A stretch of 28,302 bases of DNA, taken from Clostridia bacterium. GTDB taxonomy: Bacteria; Bacillota; Clostridia; Oscillospirales; Ruminococcaceae. The position numbers and the translations under genes were made by a program. Positions 8,180 to 18,100 of this stretch are shown here, piece by piece (positions within the stretch are counted from its first letter, which is position 1; every line of letters begins with the position of its first letter). The DNA lies in the NCBI GenBank assembly GCA_021152595.1, contig JAGKVC010000018.1, positions 1 through 28,302 on the forward strand, written 5' to 3'. The notes under the pieces were generated by a model, which had not been told where the DNA came from, did no database searches, and saw nothing but the letters and a program-made list of their open reading frames with translations.

Positions 8180-10564
8180 TCAGAGCGTAATCATCTTTGC
8201 GATGAATTGCAGGATCATGATGACGTCTGCGTTGTTCGGGACACCGTCGCCGTTGCAGTCTGCATTCAGCTTGCCGGTGTCGCTGATTTTCGCAGAAGCG
8301 TCCTCAGCGCTGAACCGTGCGAGCAGGACAGCATCGGAGACATCGACCTTGCCGCTGCAATTCGCATCGCCGCGCAGCGTGAGCGCAGCCGGTGCATCGG
8401 TGAGCGTTGTTTCCTCAGCGGTCGTGGTTGTTTCCGTGGTGGTGGTGGTTTCAGTTGTGGTTTCAGTTGTGGTCGTGACGGTTGTGGTCTCGATTTTGCG
8501 ATGTGCCGCAAATGCGGTATAGTTCACGCAGTTTGCGGACTGTCCGTTTGCACCGAGAACGAGACTCTGACCGGCATCGAGATCCTTTGTCCAGCAGATG
8601 AACTGCTCGCCGTTGCTGCTGTCCACGGTGACAGCGGTCTTTGTCCAGCCCGAGAGCCATGCCGGAGCCGGATCGACGCGCGTATCGACCGCGACATAGA
8701 CCGTGACCGGTACATCTGCGGTGATTTCCGCGAGGTCGCCCGTGACGGTTTTTGCATCGCAGGCAGTCTGGATCAGCTCGGAATTTGCAAGCTCTTCGGG
8801 CAGATTTGCGAGTGTATAGGCACGGTCGCCGAAGATCGTCGTGCCGTTCTTAGCCGGATACATGAGATCCCAGCTTCCGATATGATCCGTGTCGAGTACC
8901 TTCATCGTGCGGATCAGCGTTCCTCTGAACGGGCGGACAACCGGCTCAAGCTCCCACTGCTGATCGCGTTCGCCGTTGCACTGCCATTGCAGCACATTGA
9001 CGCCCTCTTCCTTTTTGCCGCTGTCCACGCCGAGGCAGCTCTTGTCGGAGGAGACCTGTGTGCGCAGCTCATAGGTGCCGTCGCCTGCGCCGTAGAAGGC
9101 GAAGAGATCGCCCTTTGCATCCTTGCGGATGGAGATATTCGCGCCGTTGTCGCCGGTCGCGCCGTCCACATCGAGCAAATAGTAGCTCTCATTGAAGAAA
9201 TCGTTGTTCTCGTTGTCCGCATAGAGCATATAGTGACCGTTGACGGGCTCGAGCGTCCAGAGGAGCGCACTGCTCTTTGCAGTCTGCACGATATTTGCAC
9301 CGTCCGCGACCGCGCCCTCGGTTCCGAGATAGAGACCGCTATTGACATTGCGGATATAGTAGGATTTGGAGCCGTCGATTTCGGTCAGCTTGCGCTCGAC
9401 AACGCCGGAATAATTCATATAGTAGGGCGTCCAGCCGCCGAGATACTGTTCTCTTGTCGCGTTGCAGGAGGAAAGCACGGTGCCTCTTGTTCTGCCGCCG
9501 GTGTTGACATTTCCGCCGTTCATGGTTTTGGTATTGTATTCGCGGAAGGTCGCCTGTTCGGGGCTGACGCCGCTCATGCTTGTCCAGCCTGCGGAGGAGA
9601 TGATATTCTCATATTGCAGCTTGGTATTATAGAAGAGGACATGCGCGGTATTCGCCCATGGTCTGCCGAAGCAGCCGGAGCCGACCTTCATGCCGGAAGC
9701 CGCGGTGACATTGCAGTCCCAGAAGAGATAGCCGTTTGTCTGCTGACGCGCCGCGGTGATATAGCCGCCGACTGCGTTATCGGTATAGCCGCCGAAGCGG
9801 AGCTCGCAGTTATCAAATACGACATCGCCGCTGCCGAAGATATAGTCGGTGTTGCCCTGAATCATGCATTCCTTGAAGTACGCCTTTGCCTGCGTATAGA
9901 GCGTATCCTGACTACTGACGAACTGGCACTTGTAGAATTCGCAGTTATCCGCCTCAACGCACATCGCCGCGGCACGCTCTGTGGAGGATTTTGCCTTGAC
10001 ATCGAGTCCGTTTCTGCGCTGCACCTTGATGGTTTCGTTTGTGCATTCGACGCCGTCCGCGATTTCCTCATTGGTCATATAGCGGTTGAAGCTGTTTTCA
10101 AAGGTAATATTCTCCGCGCGGAAATTTTTGGCGCCGCTTTGCAGCCGGACGGATGTACCCCAGCGGGAGGCGATATGCTTGCCGTTCTTTGCGGAAGCCT
10201 TCTGTGCGCTGTAATAGCCGTTGTCATCGGCGGAATAATATTTGTATCCGATGCCGTAATACCATGTGATCAGCACCTCACCGCCTGCCGGATTGCTGTT
10301 TGTGAAGGTCAGGTATGGCGTGTTGATGAGGACCTGCTCGCGGTAGGTACCCGGTTCGATTGCAAGCGTGACGCGGCTGCCCTCTCCGCTCGGATTGAGT
10401 TTTGCGGCAGCACTGACGGCAGCACTGATTGTTTTATATGTACCGTTTTTGCCGACGGTCAGCGTCGTCGCTGCACTGGCAGGGATCGACGGAACCGCAG
10501 CGGCAAGCAGTACGGCGGATGTACAGACGGCAGTGAGCCTGCCTGCAAATTGACGTTGATTCAT
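8180..10564 (-). CDS. Dockerin-bearing pectin methylesterase (CE8) with ricin-type lectin module
   Basis: A 794-residue secreted esterase that would remove methyl groups from homogalacturonan, exposing it to pectate lyases such as the PL1 neighbour. After the signal peptide (about 1-32) comes the CE8 beta-helix (about 34-395) with the catalytic landmarks intact: Q219-D220 in SSQDTLY (acid/base), D240 in GNTDYIFGSG (nucleophile) and R301 in GRPW. Residues about 400-540 look like a ricin-B/CBM13 beta-trefoil (YYIRNVNSGLYLG ending DQQWELEP). Next is the shared module (about 545-685: FGDRAYT, VDTRVD, PAWLSGW), a TTTETTTE linker, and a dockerin (about 725-794) with GDANCSGKVDVSD and ADCNGDGVPNNAD. 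The ribosome site AAAGGAGG sits eight bases before the ATG. The dockerin DNA nearly matches the start of the window, i.e. the PL1 dockerin. Confidence 0.95.
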   Translation of the reverse strand: MNQRQFAGRLTAVCTSAVLLAAAVPSIPASAATTLTVGKNGTYKTISAAVSAAAKLNPSGEGSRVTLAIEPGTYREQVLINTPYLTFTNSNPAGGEVLITWYYGIGYKYYSADDNGYYSAQKASAKNGKHIASRWGTSVRLQSGAKNFRAENITFENSFNRYMTNEEIADGVECTNETIKVQRRNGLDVKAKSSTERAAAMCVEADNCEFYKCQFVSSQDTLYTQAKAYFKECMIQGNTDYIFGSGDVVFDNCELRFGGYTDNAVGGYITAARQQTNGYLFWDCNVTAASGMKVGSGCFGRPWANTAHVLFYNTKLQYENIISSAGWTSMSGVSPEQATFREYNTKTMNGGNVNTGGRTRGTVLSSCNATREQYLGGWTPYYMNYSGVVERKLTEIDGSKSYYIRNVNSGLYLGTEGAVADGANIVQTAKSSALLWTLEPVNGHYMLYADNENNDFFNESYYLLDVDGATGDNGANISIRKDAKGDLFAFYGAGDGTYELRTQVSSDKSCLGVDSGKKEEGVNVLQWQCNGERDQQWELEPVVRPFRGTLIRTMKVLDTDHIGSWDLMYPAKNGTTIFGDRAYTLANLPEELANSELIQTACDAKTVTGDLAEITADVPVTVYVAVDTRVDPAPAWLSGWTKTAVTVDSSNGEQFICWTKDLDAGQSLVLGANGQSANCVNYTAFAAHRKIETTTVTTTTETTTETTTTTETTTTAEETTLTDAPAALTLRGDANCSGKVDVSDAVLLARFSAEDASAKISDTGKLNADCNGDGVPNNADVIMILQFIAKMITL

Positions 10565-10634
10565 ACAGAATCCTCCTTTTCTCTTCTTCCGGATTCAGAT
10601 TCATGTGATTTCTGCGCCCCCACGCATTATTCTC

Positions 10635-10668
10635 ATTATACCATACAAATTTTTGATTGTATAGTCAA
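10635..10668 (-). promoter_or_regulatory. Probable CE8 promoter with a dyad in an overlong spacer
   Basis: TATAAT (10635-10640) lies 70 bases upstream of the ATG. The only good -35 (TTGACT, 10663-10668) is 22 bp away, well over the usual 17. The dyad ATACAA-N8-TTGTAT (10643-10648 and 10657-10662) fills that spacer and could bind a regulator. Confidence 0.5.
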
Positions 10669-10760
10669 TTTTTCGCATCGTTTATGCCGAATTGTCACCG
10701 GTTGTCTGCACCGGAACGGAAATACACGTAAATACTCGAAAAATTTTTTTGAAAAAGGGC

Positions 10761-10789
10761 TTGACATTTTCTTCTGAATGTGCTATAAT
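10761..10789 (+). promoter_or_regulatory. Consensus promoter of tRNA-Arg
   Basis: TTGACA (10761-10766), 17 bp and TATAAT (10784-10789), with TG at the extended -10 position. It is 29 bases upstream of the tRNA. Confidence 0.9.
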
Positions 10790-10818
10790 ATCAGAGTTAA
10801 CGGTTCACACCGCAATAT

Positions 10819-10892
10819 GCGCCGGTAGCTCAGCTGGATAGAGTAACTGGCTACGAACCAGTAGGTCGGGGGTTCGAATCCCTTCCGGCGCA
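10819..10892 (+). tRNA. tRNA-Arg (anticodon ACG)
   Basis: The acceptor stem GCGCCGG/CCGGCGC, D-arm TAGCTCAGCTGGATAGA, anticodon stem ACTGG/CCAGT with loop CTACGAA (anticodon ACG), and T-arm GGGGGTTCGAATCCC are all present. Discriminator A10892 is followed by TTC, so the CCA end is not encoded and must be added. With A34 edited to inosine it would read CGU, CGC and CGA. Confidence 0.96.
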
Positions 10893-10897
10893 TTCTG

Positions 10898-10930
10898 AAA
10901 CCCACTCCGAATCGGGGTGGGTTTTGTTTT
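10898..10930 (+). terminator. Intrinsic terminator after tRNA-Arg
   Basis: AAACCCACTCC (10898-10908) pairs with GGGGTGGGTTT (10914-10924), one G-U pair, loop GAATC, followed by a T-rich TTTTGTTTT. Confidence 0.85.
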
Positions 10931-10956
10931 GCCATGATACAGAAAGTGAGGCTTTC

Positions 10957-11901
10957 ATGCATATCAGACGGATTCTGCCGCTTCTGACAGCGATGCTGCT
11001 GGTCGGCGGAATGGCGGCGGCATCGGAGCTGCTGCAAAACCGGGAGATCATATTTCCGGAGATCGCAGCGATTGCGGCAGGTGCGCTGCTGACACCGAAG
11101 CGCGCATGGAACACGGATTCCAGGCGGATGTTTCTTTCGATTGCAGTCTGTGCGGTGCTTGGCGTGCTGATTGTGCGGCTCTGTCCGTTCGGGACGGCGC
11201 TGCAAATGTGCATTGCGTTTGCGGTTGCGCAGGTATTGTTTCTCTGTTCGCGCACGACCTTTGCGCCGATGATCTCCGCGATTGTCCTGCCGGTGCTGCT
11301 GCAAACGGAATCGCCGGTGTATATTGCCGCGGCGGTGATTCTGACGGCATTGATTCTGCTGTGCCGCGCGGCGCTAATCCGGCTGAATATCCTGACGGAC
11401 ACGCCGTATGAGAAGCTGCCGCTGCCCGACCGTGCAGCTTACGGGAGCATGCTGCTCTGCACAGCGCTCGGCATCTGCTTGATTCTGCTCTCGCAGGCGA
11501 TGCATCTGCCGTTTCTTGCAGCGCCGCCGCTGCTTGTTGCATTCACGGAATTCCGCAAGCCGGATTCTGTATCGCGCCGTGATCCGCTGCGTGTGATTCT
11601 GCTGCTGACAGCCTGTGCGGCAGCCGGAACGCTCTTGCGGATGCTGCTCTGTGTCCGATTGGGCGCGCCGCTGTTTGCCGCCGCGGTTCTGACGATTGCA
11701 GCAGCATACGGCATCATGCGCGCGTTGAAGCTGACGCTGCCGCCTGCTGCGGCGATAGCGATTCTGGCGGATCTGATTCCGCAGGAGGCGCTGCCGCATT
11801 TTCCGGCACAGATTGCATGCGGTATCGCAGGACTGGTGCTGCTCTCCTTTGCATTCCGCCGCAGTGACCGCAAGGCGGTTCTGTCTGCGCATACAGTTTG
11901 A
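10957..11901 (+). CDS. Polytopic membrane protein of unknown function
   Basis: A 314-residue, very hydrophobic protein with about eight to ten predicted membrane segments and a short basic C-terminal tail (RRSDRKAV). Stretches such as NREIIFPEIAAIAAGALLTP and SRTTFAPMISAIVLPVLL look conserved and recall HPP-type integral membrane proteins, but I cannot place it firmly and suggest no substrate. ATG 10957 is preferred because AAGTGAGG lies a few bases upstream; the in-frame upstream ATG at 10924 falls inside the tRNA terminator. No separate promoter is visible in the 26 bases between that terminator and the gene, so expression probably depends on readthrough from the tRNA-Arg promoter. A strong terminator follows. 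Confidence 0.85.
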   Translation: MHIRRILPLLTAMLLVGGMAAASELLQNREIIFPEIAAIAAGALLTPKRAWNTDSRRMFLSIAVCAVLGVLIVRLCPFGTALQMCIAFAVAQVLFLCSRTTFAPMISAIVLPVLLQTESPVYIAAAVILTALILLCRAALIRLNILTDTPYEKLPLPDRAAYGSMLLCTALGICLILLSQAMHLPFLAAPPLLVAFTEFRKPDSVSRRDPLRVILLLTACAAAGTLLRMLLCVRLGAPLFAAAVLTIAAAYGIMRALKLTLPPAAAIAILADLIPQEALPHFPAQIACGIAGLVLLSFAFRRSDRKAVLSAHTV

Positions 11902-11910
11902 TATTGAATG

Positions 11911-11949
11911 AATCCCGAAAGCGGTATATCAGCCGTTTTCGGGATTTTT
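11911..11949 (+). terminator. Intrinsic terminator of the membrane protein gene
   Basis: AATCCCGAAA (11911-11920) pairs with TTTTCGGGATT around an inner CGG/CCG pairing, followed by TTTTT. The rest of the gap to 12106 shows nothing I can assign. Confidence 0.85.
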
Positions 11950-12106
11950 CGCGCAGTGCGCGGCTCCGATTGTCTACAGCCGTCTATAAACCATGCTCCG
12001 TTTCGGTGCAATGGGCTGAGGATACGCGATACGCTGAATGAGAATACGGCGCATCCGAAATATAAGTTTCGATTATTCACATCGCCGGAAACGAAACACT
12101 CCCTTC

Positions 12107-12135
12107 TTGCATTTGAAGATATCTTGTGCTATAAT
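12107..12135 (+). promoter_or_regulatory. Promoter of the giant protease gene
   Basis: TTGCAT (12107-12112), 17 bp and TATAAT (12130-12135), with TGTGC before the -10 giving an extended -10. The leader is about 20 bases and carries AAAGGAGGG. Confidence 0.85.
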
Positions 12136-12161
12136 GAAAACATCGAAAAGGAGGGAGTCTC

Positions 12162-15100
12162 ATGCCTGATCTGAAACGAATTCTCGCGCTTGCGTCCGCG
12201 GCGCTGATCCTGACCTGCGGCACGGCAGGCACATTTCCGCAGCTTTCCGGCAGCGAAGCAGATTCTGCGCAGCTCCGGAAGCTGATTGAATCTGTGATGT
12301 CCTTGCCTGTACCGGCGGAGCCATTTGAGACGCTGCGATATGACAGCGCAGAGCAGCAGATTTACTGCGACGGCACACCTGTCGGGCAGCATTACGCCGG
12401 ATTTTCGGTGCAGGACGGCAGACTGACGGTTTCTGCGGAGTCGCTCGGCATTACCGCAGCGGCGCAGGATACACTGACACCTGCGGAAGCCGCGCCGGTT
12501 GCCGGTCTGGAATATTCTGAAACCGACGGCGATGTGACCGTCCGTGCGCCGTTTTCGGGCAGCCGCCTGATTGTGCAGTCCGCAGAAACGCCGCAGTGCA
12601 GTGGGGATGCATCTGTCACGGATTACGGCGATCTGCACATTCTGCAATACGGTTCACCGGCGGAAGCGTATGTCGCGTATCAGCAGCTTCAGTCGGACAG
12701 CAGCATCCGGCTTGTGCAGCCCGACCGCATCTATTATACGGATACGGCTTTCGGCAGTGTCAAGGACGAGAATCGGGATCCGGCTGTCTCGCTGATGGGC
12801 ATGGATTCCTACTGCAAATGGCTCTGCGCCGAAAAGGAGACACTGCCGGAAATCAAGGTCGCCGTGCTGGATACCGGCATGGACACCGCGCATGTCTGGT
12901 TTGACGGCAGAGTTGCGGAGGGCGGCATCGCGCTCATGACGAACGATTCGGTTGATGTGACGGATGTCCACGGTCACGGCACACACTGCGCCGGAATCAT
13001 CGCGCAGTCTACGCCGGATAATGTCAGCATTCTGCCTGTCAAGGTTCTGAGCGACCGCGGCTACGGCTATGGCTCGGAGATTTACTGCGGCATGCTCTAT
13101 GCGATTGAGCAGCGTGCGGATGTTGTCAGTATGAGTCTCGGCGGAAACGGCGAGGATTGGCTGCTGGATGAGGGCGTCGCAGCGCTTTCCGCCGCGGATA
13201 TTCCGTGCATTGTCGCCGCCGGAAATGAGACAGAAGATACGAAATATCATCATCCTGCGCGCAATCCGGACTGTGTGACGGTTGCCTCTGTGACACCGCC
13301 TTCCGAAGAGGATGACCGTCCGGATTACACGCTCTCGGATTTCAGCAATTACGGCGAGGGGATAGATTTCTGTGCGATCGGCTATGAAATCCAGAGTGCA
13401 AGAGCCGGAACAACGAGTTCCGTGACGCCGTTGAGCGGCACGAGCATGGCGACACCGTTTGTGGCGGCCGCGTATGCCGATCTGCTTTCCTATGATCCGT
13501 CGCTGACCGGCAGTCAGCTCTATGCTTATCTCCGTGAAAATGCGATGGATCTCGGTAATGCGGGCTTTGATCCGGTGTTCGGCTGGGGCATGATCAGTCT
13601 CGCTGATTTCCGGTTTACGGAAAAGCGCAGCAAGCCGCCCGTGATTGCGCCTGCGGAGATGCGGCAGGATGCGCCGGTAACGGTCACGCTGACAGCGCCG
13701 GACGGCGGCGGAGAGATTTACTATACAACTGACGGCAGCGATCCGACTGAAAACGGTATGCGCTATACGGAGCCGTTTCTGCTGGAAAAGACGGCAGAGG
13801 TGCGTGCAGCCGTGAATCTGGACGGGATATACAGCAGCGTGACATCGCAGCATTATCTGATTGAAGGAAAGGATCCTGAAAACGCGCTGAAAGTCGCAGA
13901 CGGTGTTGTGATCCGCTATGACGGAATGCTGGAAACGCTGGATCTGGCTGCGCTCTATCCGGACGGCAGTCTGACGAAGATCGGGGATTCCGCGTTTTCG
14001 GGATCGCCCGTGAAAACGGTGATTCTGCCGGATTCCGTCACGGAGATCGGAGAACGCGCCTTTGAAAAATCCGCCCTGTCTGAGATTCAGGCGGCGGGCG
14101 TCACGGAGATCGGTGAGCATGCATTTGATTCTGCCGCCGATCTGGAAACGGCAGCATTCGGTGAAATGAGGGAGATTCCTGACTGGGGATTCTGCGGCTG
14201 TGAGAAGCTCAGAACGCTGACGTTCGGAGAGCGCGGATGGATATATATAATCGGTATGCATGCTTTTGAAAACTGCTATGCCCTGACCGCATTTCCGTTT
14301 CCGGAAAATTTTGTGCAGGACATCGGAGCCTATGCCTTTGCAAATTCCGGACTGTGCGGTGCGCTGCATCTCAAAGGACTGGTAGGGCTTGGGATGTATG
14401 CATTTCTGAACTGTGATATCACCGAACTGGAGCTGCCTGAGCGGATTAAATTGCTGTCCACGGGCGTCCTGATGCAGACCGCAAGCCTGACAAAGCTCAG
14501 TGCGCCGGGTGTCAGGATGATCGAGAACTATGCGCTTGCAATGAGCGGCGGCGAGCGGCTCACGGAATGCGATATTGACTTTTCGCAGGTGACCGATCTC
14601 GGGATCGGTGCGCTGCAAAATTTCCATTTCAAAGAGCCTGTTACATTTTCCGCGCTGTCATTTTTCGGAATCGGAGCGCTGGATTACGTGAGCGGTGCGT
14701 CCGTTTCTCTGCCGCAGCTCAAAACAGCAAAAAGCGGAATGTTCAGTGATGTAGATGTGACGCTTTGTCTGCCGAATCTGGAAACGATCGAAAAGTATGC
14801 ATTTGCGGATTGCACCGGAATGCTGATGTTCGGCGACAAGGTGCAGAAGATTGATTTCGGGGCGATGTCGAATGTTGCCGGAGTAGCTGCGCCGGAGGGT
14901 TCCCTTGCAGCGGAGTATGCGCAGAAGCATGATATTTCGTTTTATCCGACGCCGGTTCTCCGCCCGACAGTGGAAACGGAGCAGACCGTCCGTCCGTATC
15001 AGGATATCACGCTTTCGGTTGAAGTGTTCAGCGCGGATGCGCTGTCGCTGCGCTGGTACACCGTCAGCGGCGATACAGAAACGCGAATCGAGGGCGCAGA

Positions 15101-18100
15101 GGGGACAAAGTTTGCACCGCCGACCGGTCAGGCAGGCACATTCCGTTACCGCGCCGCACTCTATGAGAATGAAACACGCCGCGATGCGGTCGATTTCACG
15201 GTGCATATTGCGGAATCCTGTCTGCTGCAATACGAAGCAGGGCAGAAGGCTATGCTGCTTGATTGGGGAGCGCTGCGCGGTGAAGCGTCTGCGGAAGGCT
15301 ATACGGTTGCCTATCAGCCTGCGCAGTCCGGCGAATACCGCATCACGGCTGCGCATTACGGCGATCCGGAGCATCCGCCTGTTATTTGCCTGCCGGATAC
15401 CGGCGGAATCATCGGCAAGGCAAATCTCGGTTCGGAGCGCAGCAGCGGCAGCGTGATTTCTCTGGAAGCCGGTGTGACCTATCTGATTTTTGCGGATGCA
15501 CCGCCGCATCAGGCGGACGACTGCTCCGTGCTGTATATCGAACCGGCTGATCAGACATATACGCGGCTGATGAGCGGTGCCGTAAAGCGCCTTGTGACCG
15601 ATCCGGCGATTCTGATCTGCAATCCGGCAGACAGCATGCCGCAGATCGGCAGCATGACCTGCTTCGCGGAAACGATGTCCGGCTCTGAGCAGCGCACGCT
15701 TGTTTCCGGCACCGATTTTCTATACCGGCTTGTCAGGGAGGACAGCGGGAATATCGGCGTGAATATCTACCCGATCGGTGCATATGATTCGAGATGGGAA
15801 CTCACCGGCGAGCTTCCGGTCTATCCGATGAACGGCATCGTGAATACCGGCAGCGTGAAATCCGGCAGCACAACGCTCCGCAAGCCTGCCGATTCCGACC
15901 GTTCTGCATTGGCATTTACGCCGGAAACGGACGGAACCTACACATTTTCCGTGGATATCGTGCAGGCGCAGATGAAGGCAGAGCTTGCATCCGGCATCTA
16001 TCGCAGCGACTTCTGGATCTGCCCGAAGATTACGCTTGCCGATGCATCCGGCAGCATCATCGGCAAAGCAGATGCAAACAGACCTGTGACCGCCGAACTG
16101 CATGCCGGCGTGAAATATCATCTTGCACTCAGCGGCGTCGATACCGACCGGAAATACGTCCTGCATATCGAACAGGGGACGGCGCAGGCATGGATTTCGC
16201 GTTCCGGTCTGTCGCTGACCGTTCTGAACAGCATCAGCGGAATCGAATTTGACGGCAAAGCACAGCAGCCGGTATGCATTCTGGGTGACGCGGAACAGGA
16301 TCTTACTGCGGGCGAGGATTACGACCTTTATTATCTCAGCAATGATGCGCCCGGCATGATGGCGGCAGTCGCCGTCGCAAAGGGGGATTACCGCGGCTTC
16401 CGCGTTTCGGAATGCGCGCTGCGCGGTACAGTCACCGCAGGCAGCACATGGAAGGTCCCTGCGCGGCAAACGCAGTATTATTATCAGTTTACGCCGGAGG
16501 AGGACGGCACATATACGATAGATGCCGATTTTCCGGTTCTTCCGGATGCAGAGGAATCCGGCGCGCTCAGATGGTGGCTGCATCACGGCGATGAGCTGAT
16601 CACGGCAGGCGTATGGGACAGCGAAATGTTCCGGTCGTATTCCGGATATCTCAGTGCAGAGCTCAAAGCCGGTGAGACCTATACCTTTTATATCCGCAAG
16701 GAGATCGCAGGCGAGATGCAGTTCCGGCTGATCCGCGGCAGATCGCTTTTCGGCTGCCCGATGAAGACGGATGTACCTGCCTATATTGATCCGGACGGCA
16801 GCGGCACACCGCCGCAGTACACGATCACCATGCACAATGAGATCACGCTGACCGAAAATACGGATTATGTACTGTCGCTCCGCAAAGAGCCGGAAGCCGG
16901 CCGCGCGGTGATCACAGCGCAGGGCATCGGCGATTATACAGGCAGAATCTCGACCACACTGCTTTCCGCAGAAGCGGTCAAGCCGGATACGGTCTATACG
17001 GTTCCGGCAGGTCATGACATGTATCATCCGGTTTACTACTGGTTTACGCCGCAGGAAACCGGCAGATATTCCTTCCGCACGGCACCGGCAGAAGCGCCGT
17101 TCCGCGAAATGATGCAGAGCGGCATCTATGACAGCACCGCAGAAACCGATCTGGATGTTGATATTTCTCTGGACAACAGCGAGAATGTCTATATCGGCTC
17201 CTCGAGAAAGATGAACGGCACCGGATTCGGCGGCATAAACGGTGTACAGCTTAAAGCCGGCGTGACCTATTATATCGCGCTGTATGATCAGGGCAGCGAA
17301 TCGCAGTCCTACAGCTTTATCATGCTGAAAGAGAAGAAGCCGCTCAGCGATCTGCGCGCGGATTATCAGCCGGAATACCGTTTTTACGGCGTACCGGCGC
17401 TTCCGGAGATTCAGCTCTATGACGGCGAAACGCGCTTGCGTGAAGGCACCGATTACCGCATAGCCCGGATGGACAACACAGCCCCCGGCACGATGCATCT
17501 GCTCGCGGAGGGCATCGGCAGATACATCGGATACCGCATGTTCCATATCACGCTTGCGCACGATCCGGATGATCTCTTCTCCGACGGCACCGCCGCAAAA
17601 ATCAAACCGGATGAACCGTTCCGCCACACCTGCAATTATTATTCATTTGTAATGGAAAACGGAGCAAGAGTCAGCCTGCAAAAAGGCTCCGGCATCATCT
17701 ATGATCTCCGGAACCCTCTGGTTTACTACAATATTTCATCTGAGCAGCAAGTCTGGCTGGATTTCGGCAGCTATTTTCTGGTTCCGGATGATGAGCCGAA
17801 GGAGCGGCCGGAAACCTATACTCTGAAAACCGAAGCGGTCTCGGTCTATTTCTCGGAGGTTGCGTCTGAGGATACGGTCTATACCGGCAGCGAAGTGAAG
17901 CCGCATGCGCGCGTGATGCTCGATGACAAGCTGCTGACCGAGGGCACCGATTACCGGATCACATGGGAGGGCGAGCTGAAAGAACCCGGCGTATACCGCC
18001 TGAAAATTGAGGGTATCGGCGATTATTGTGATTCGCGGATGTTCACATTCCGGATTCTTCCGGCGGAAACAGCGGAGCTTCCGATGCTCACAGAGGGTAC

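Noticed and set aside
5333..10777. Two plus-strand open frames of 777 and 871 codons
   Set aside because: They are antisense to the PL11 and CE8 genes, lack ribosome sites and read as low-complexity shadows of confident domains.
10783..11402. Minus-strand frames with RKGFEPPTYWFVA and CAGRDSNPRPTGS
   Set aside because: They are antisense to tRNA-Arg, the same artefact.
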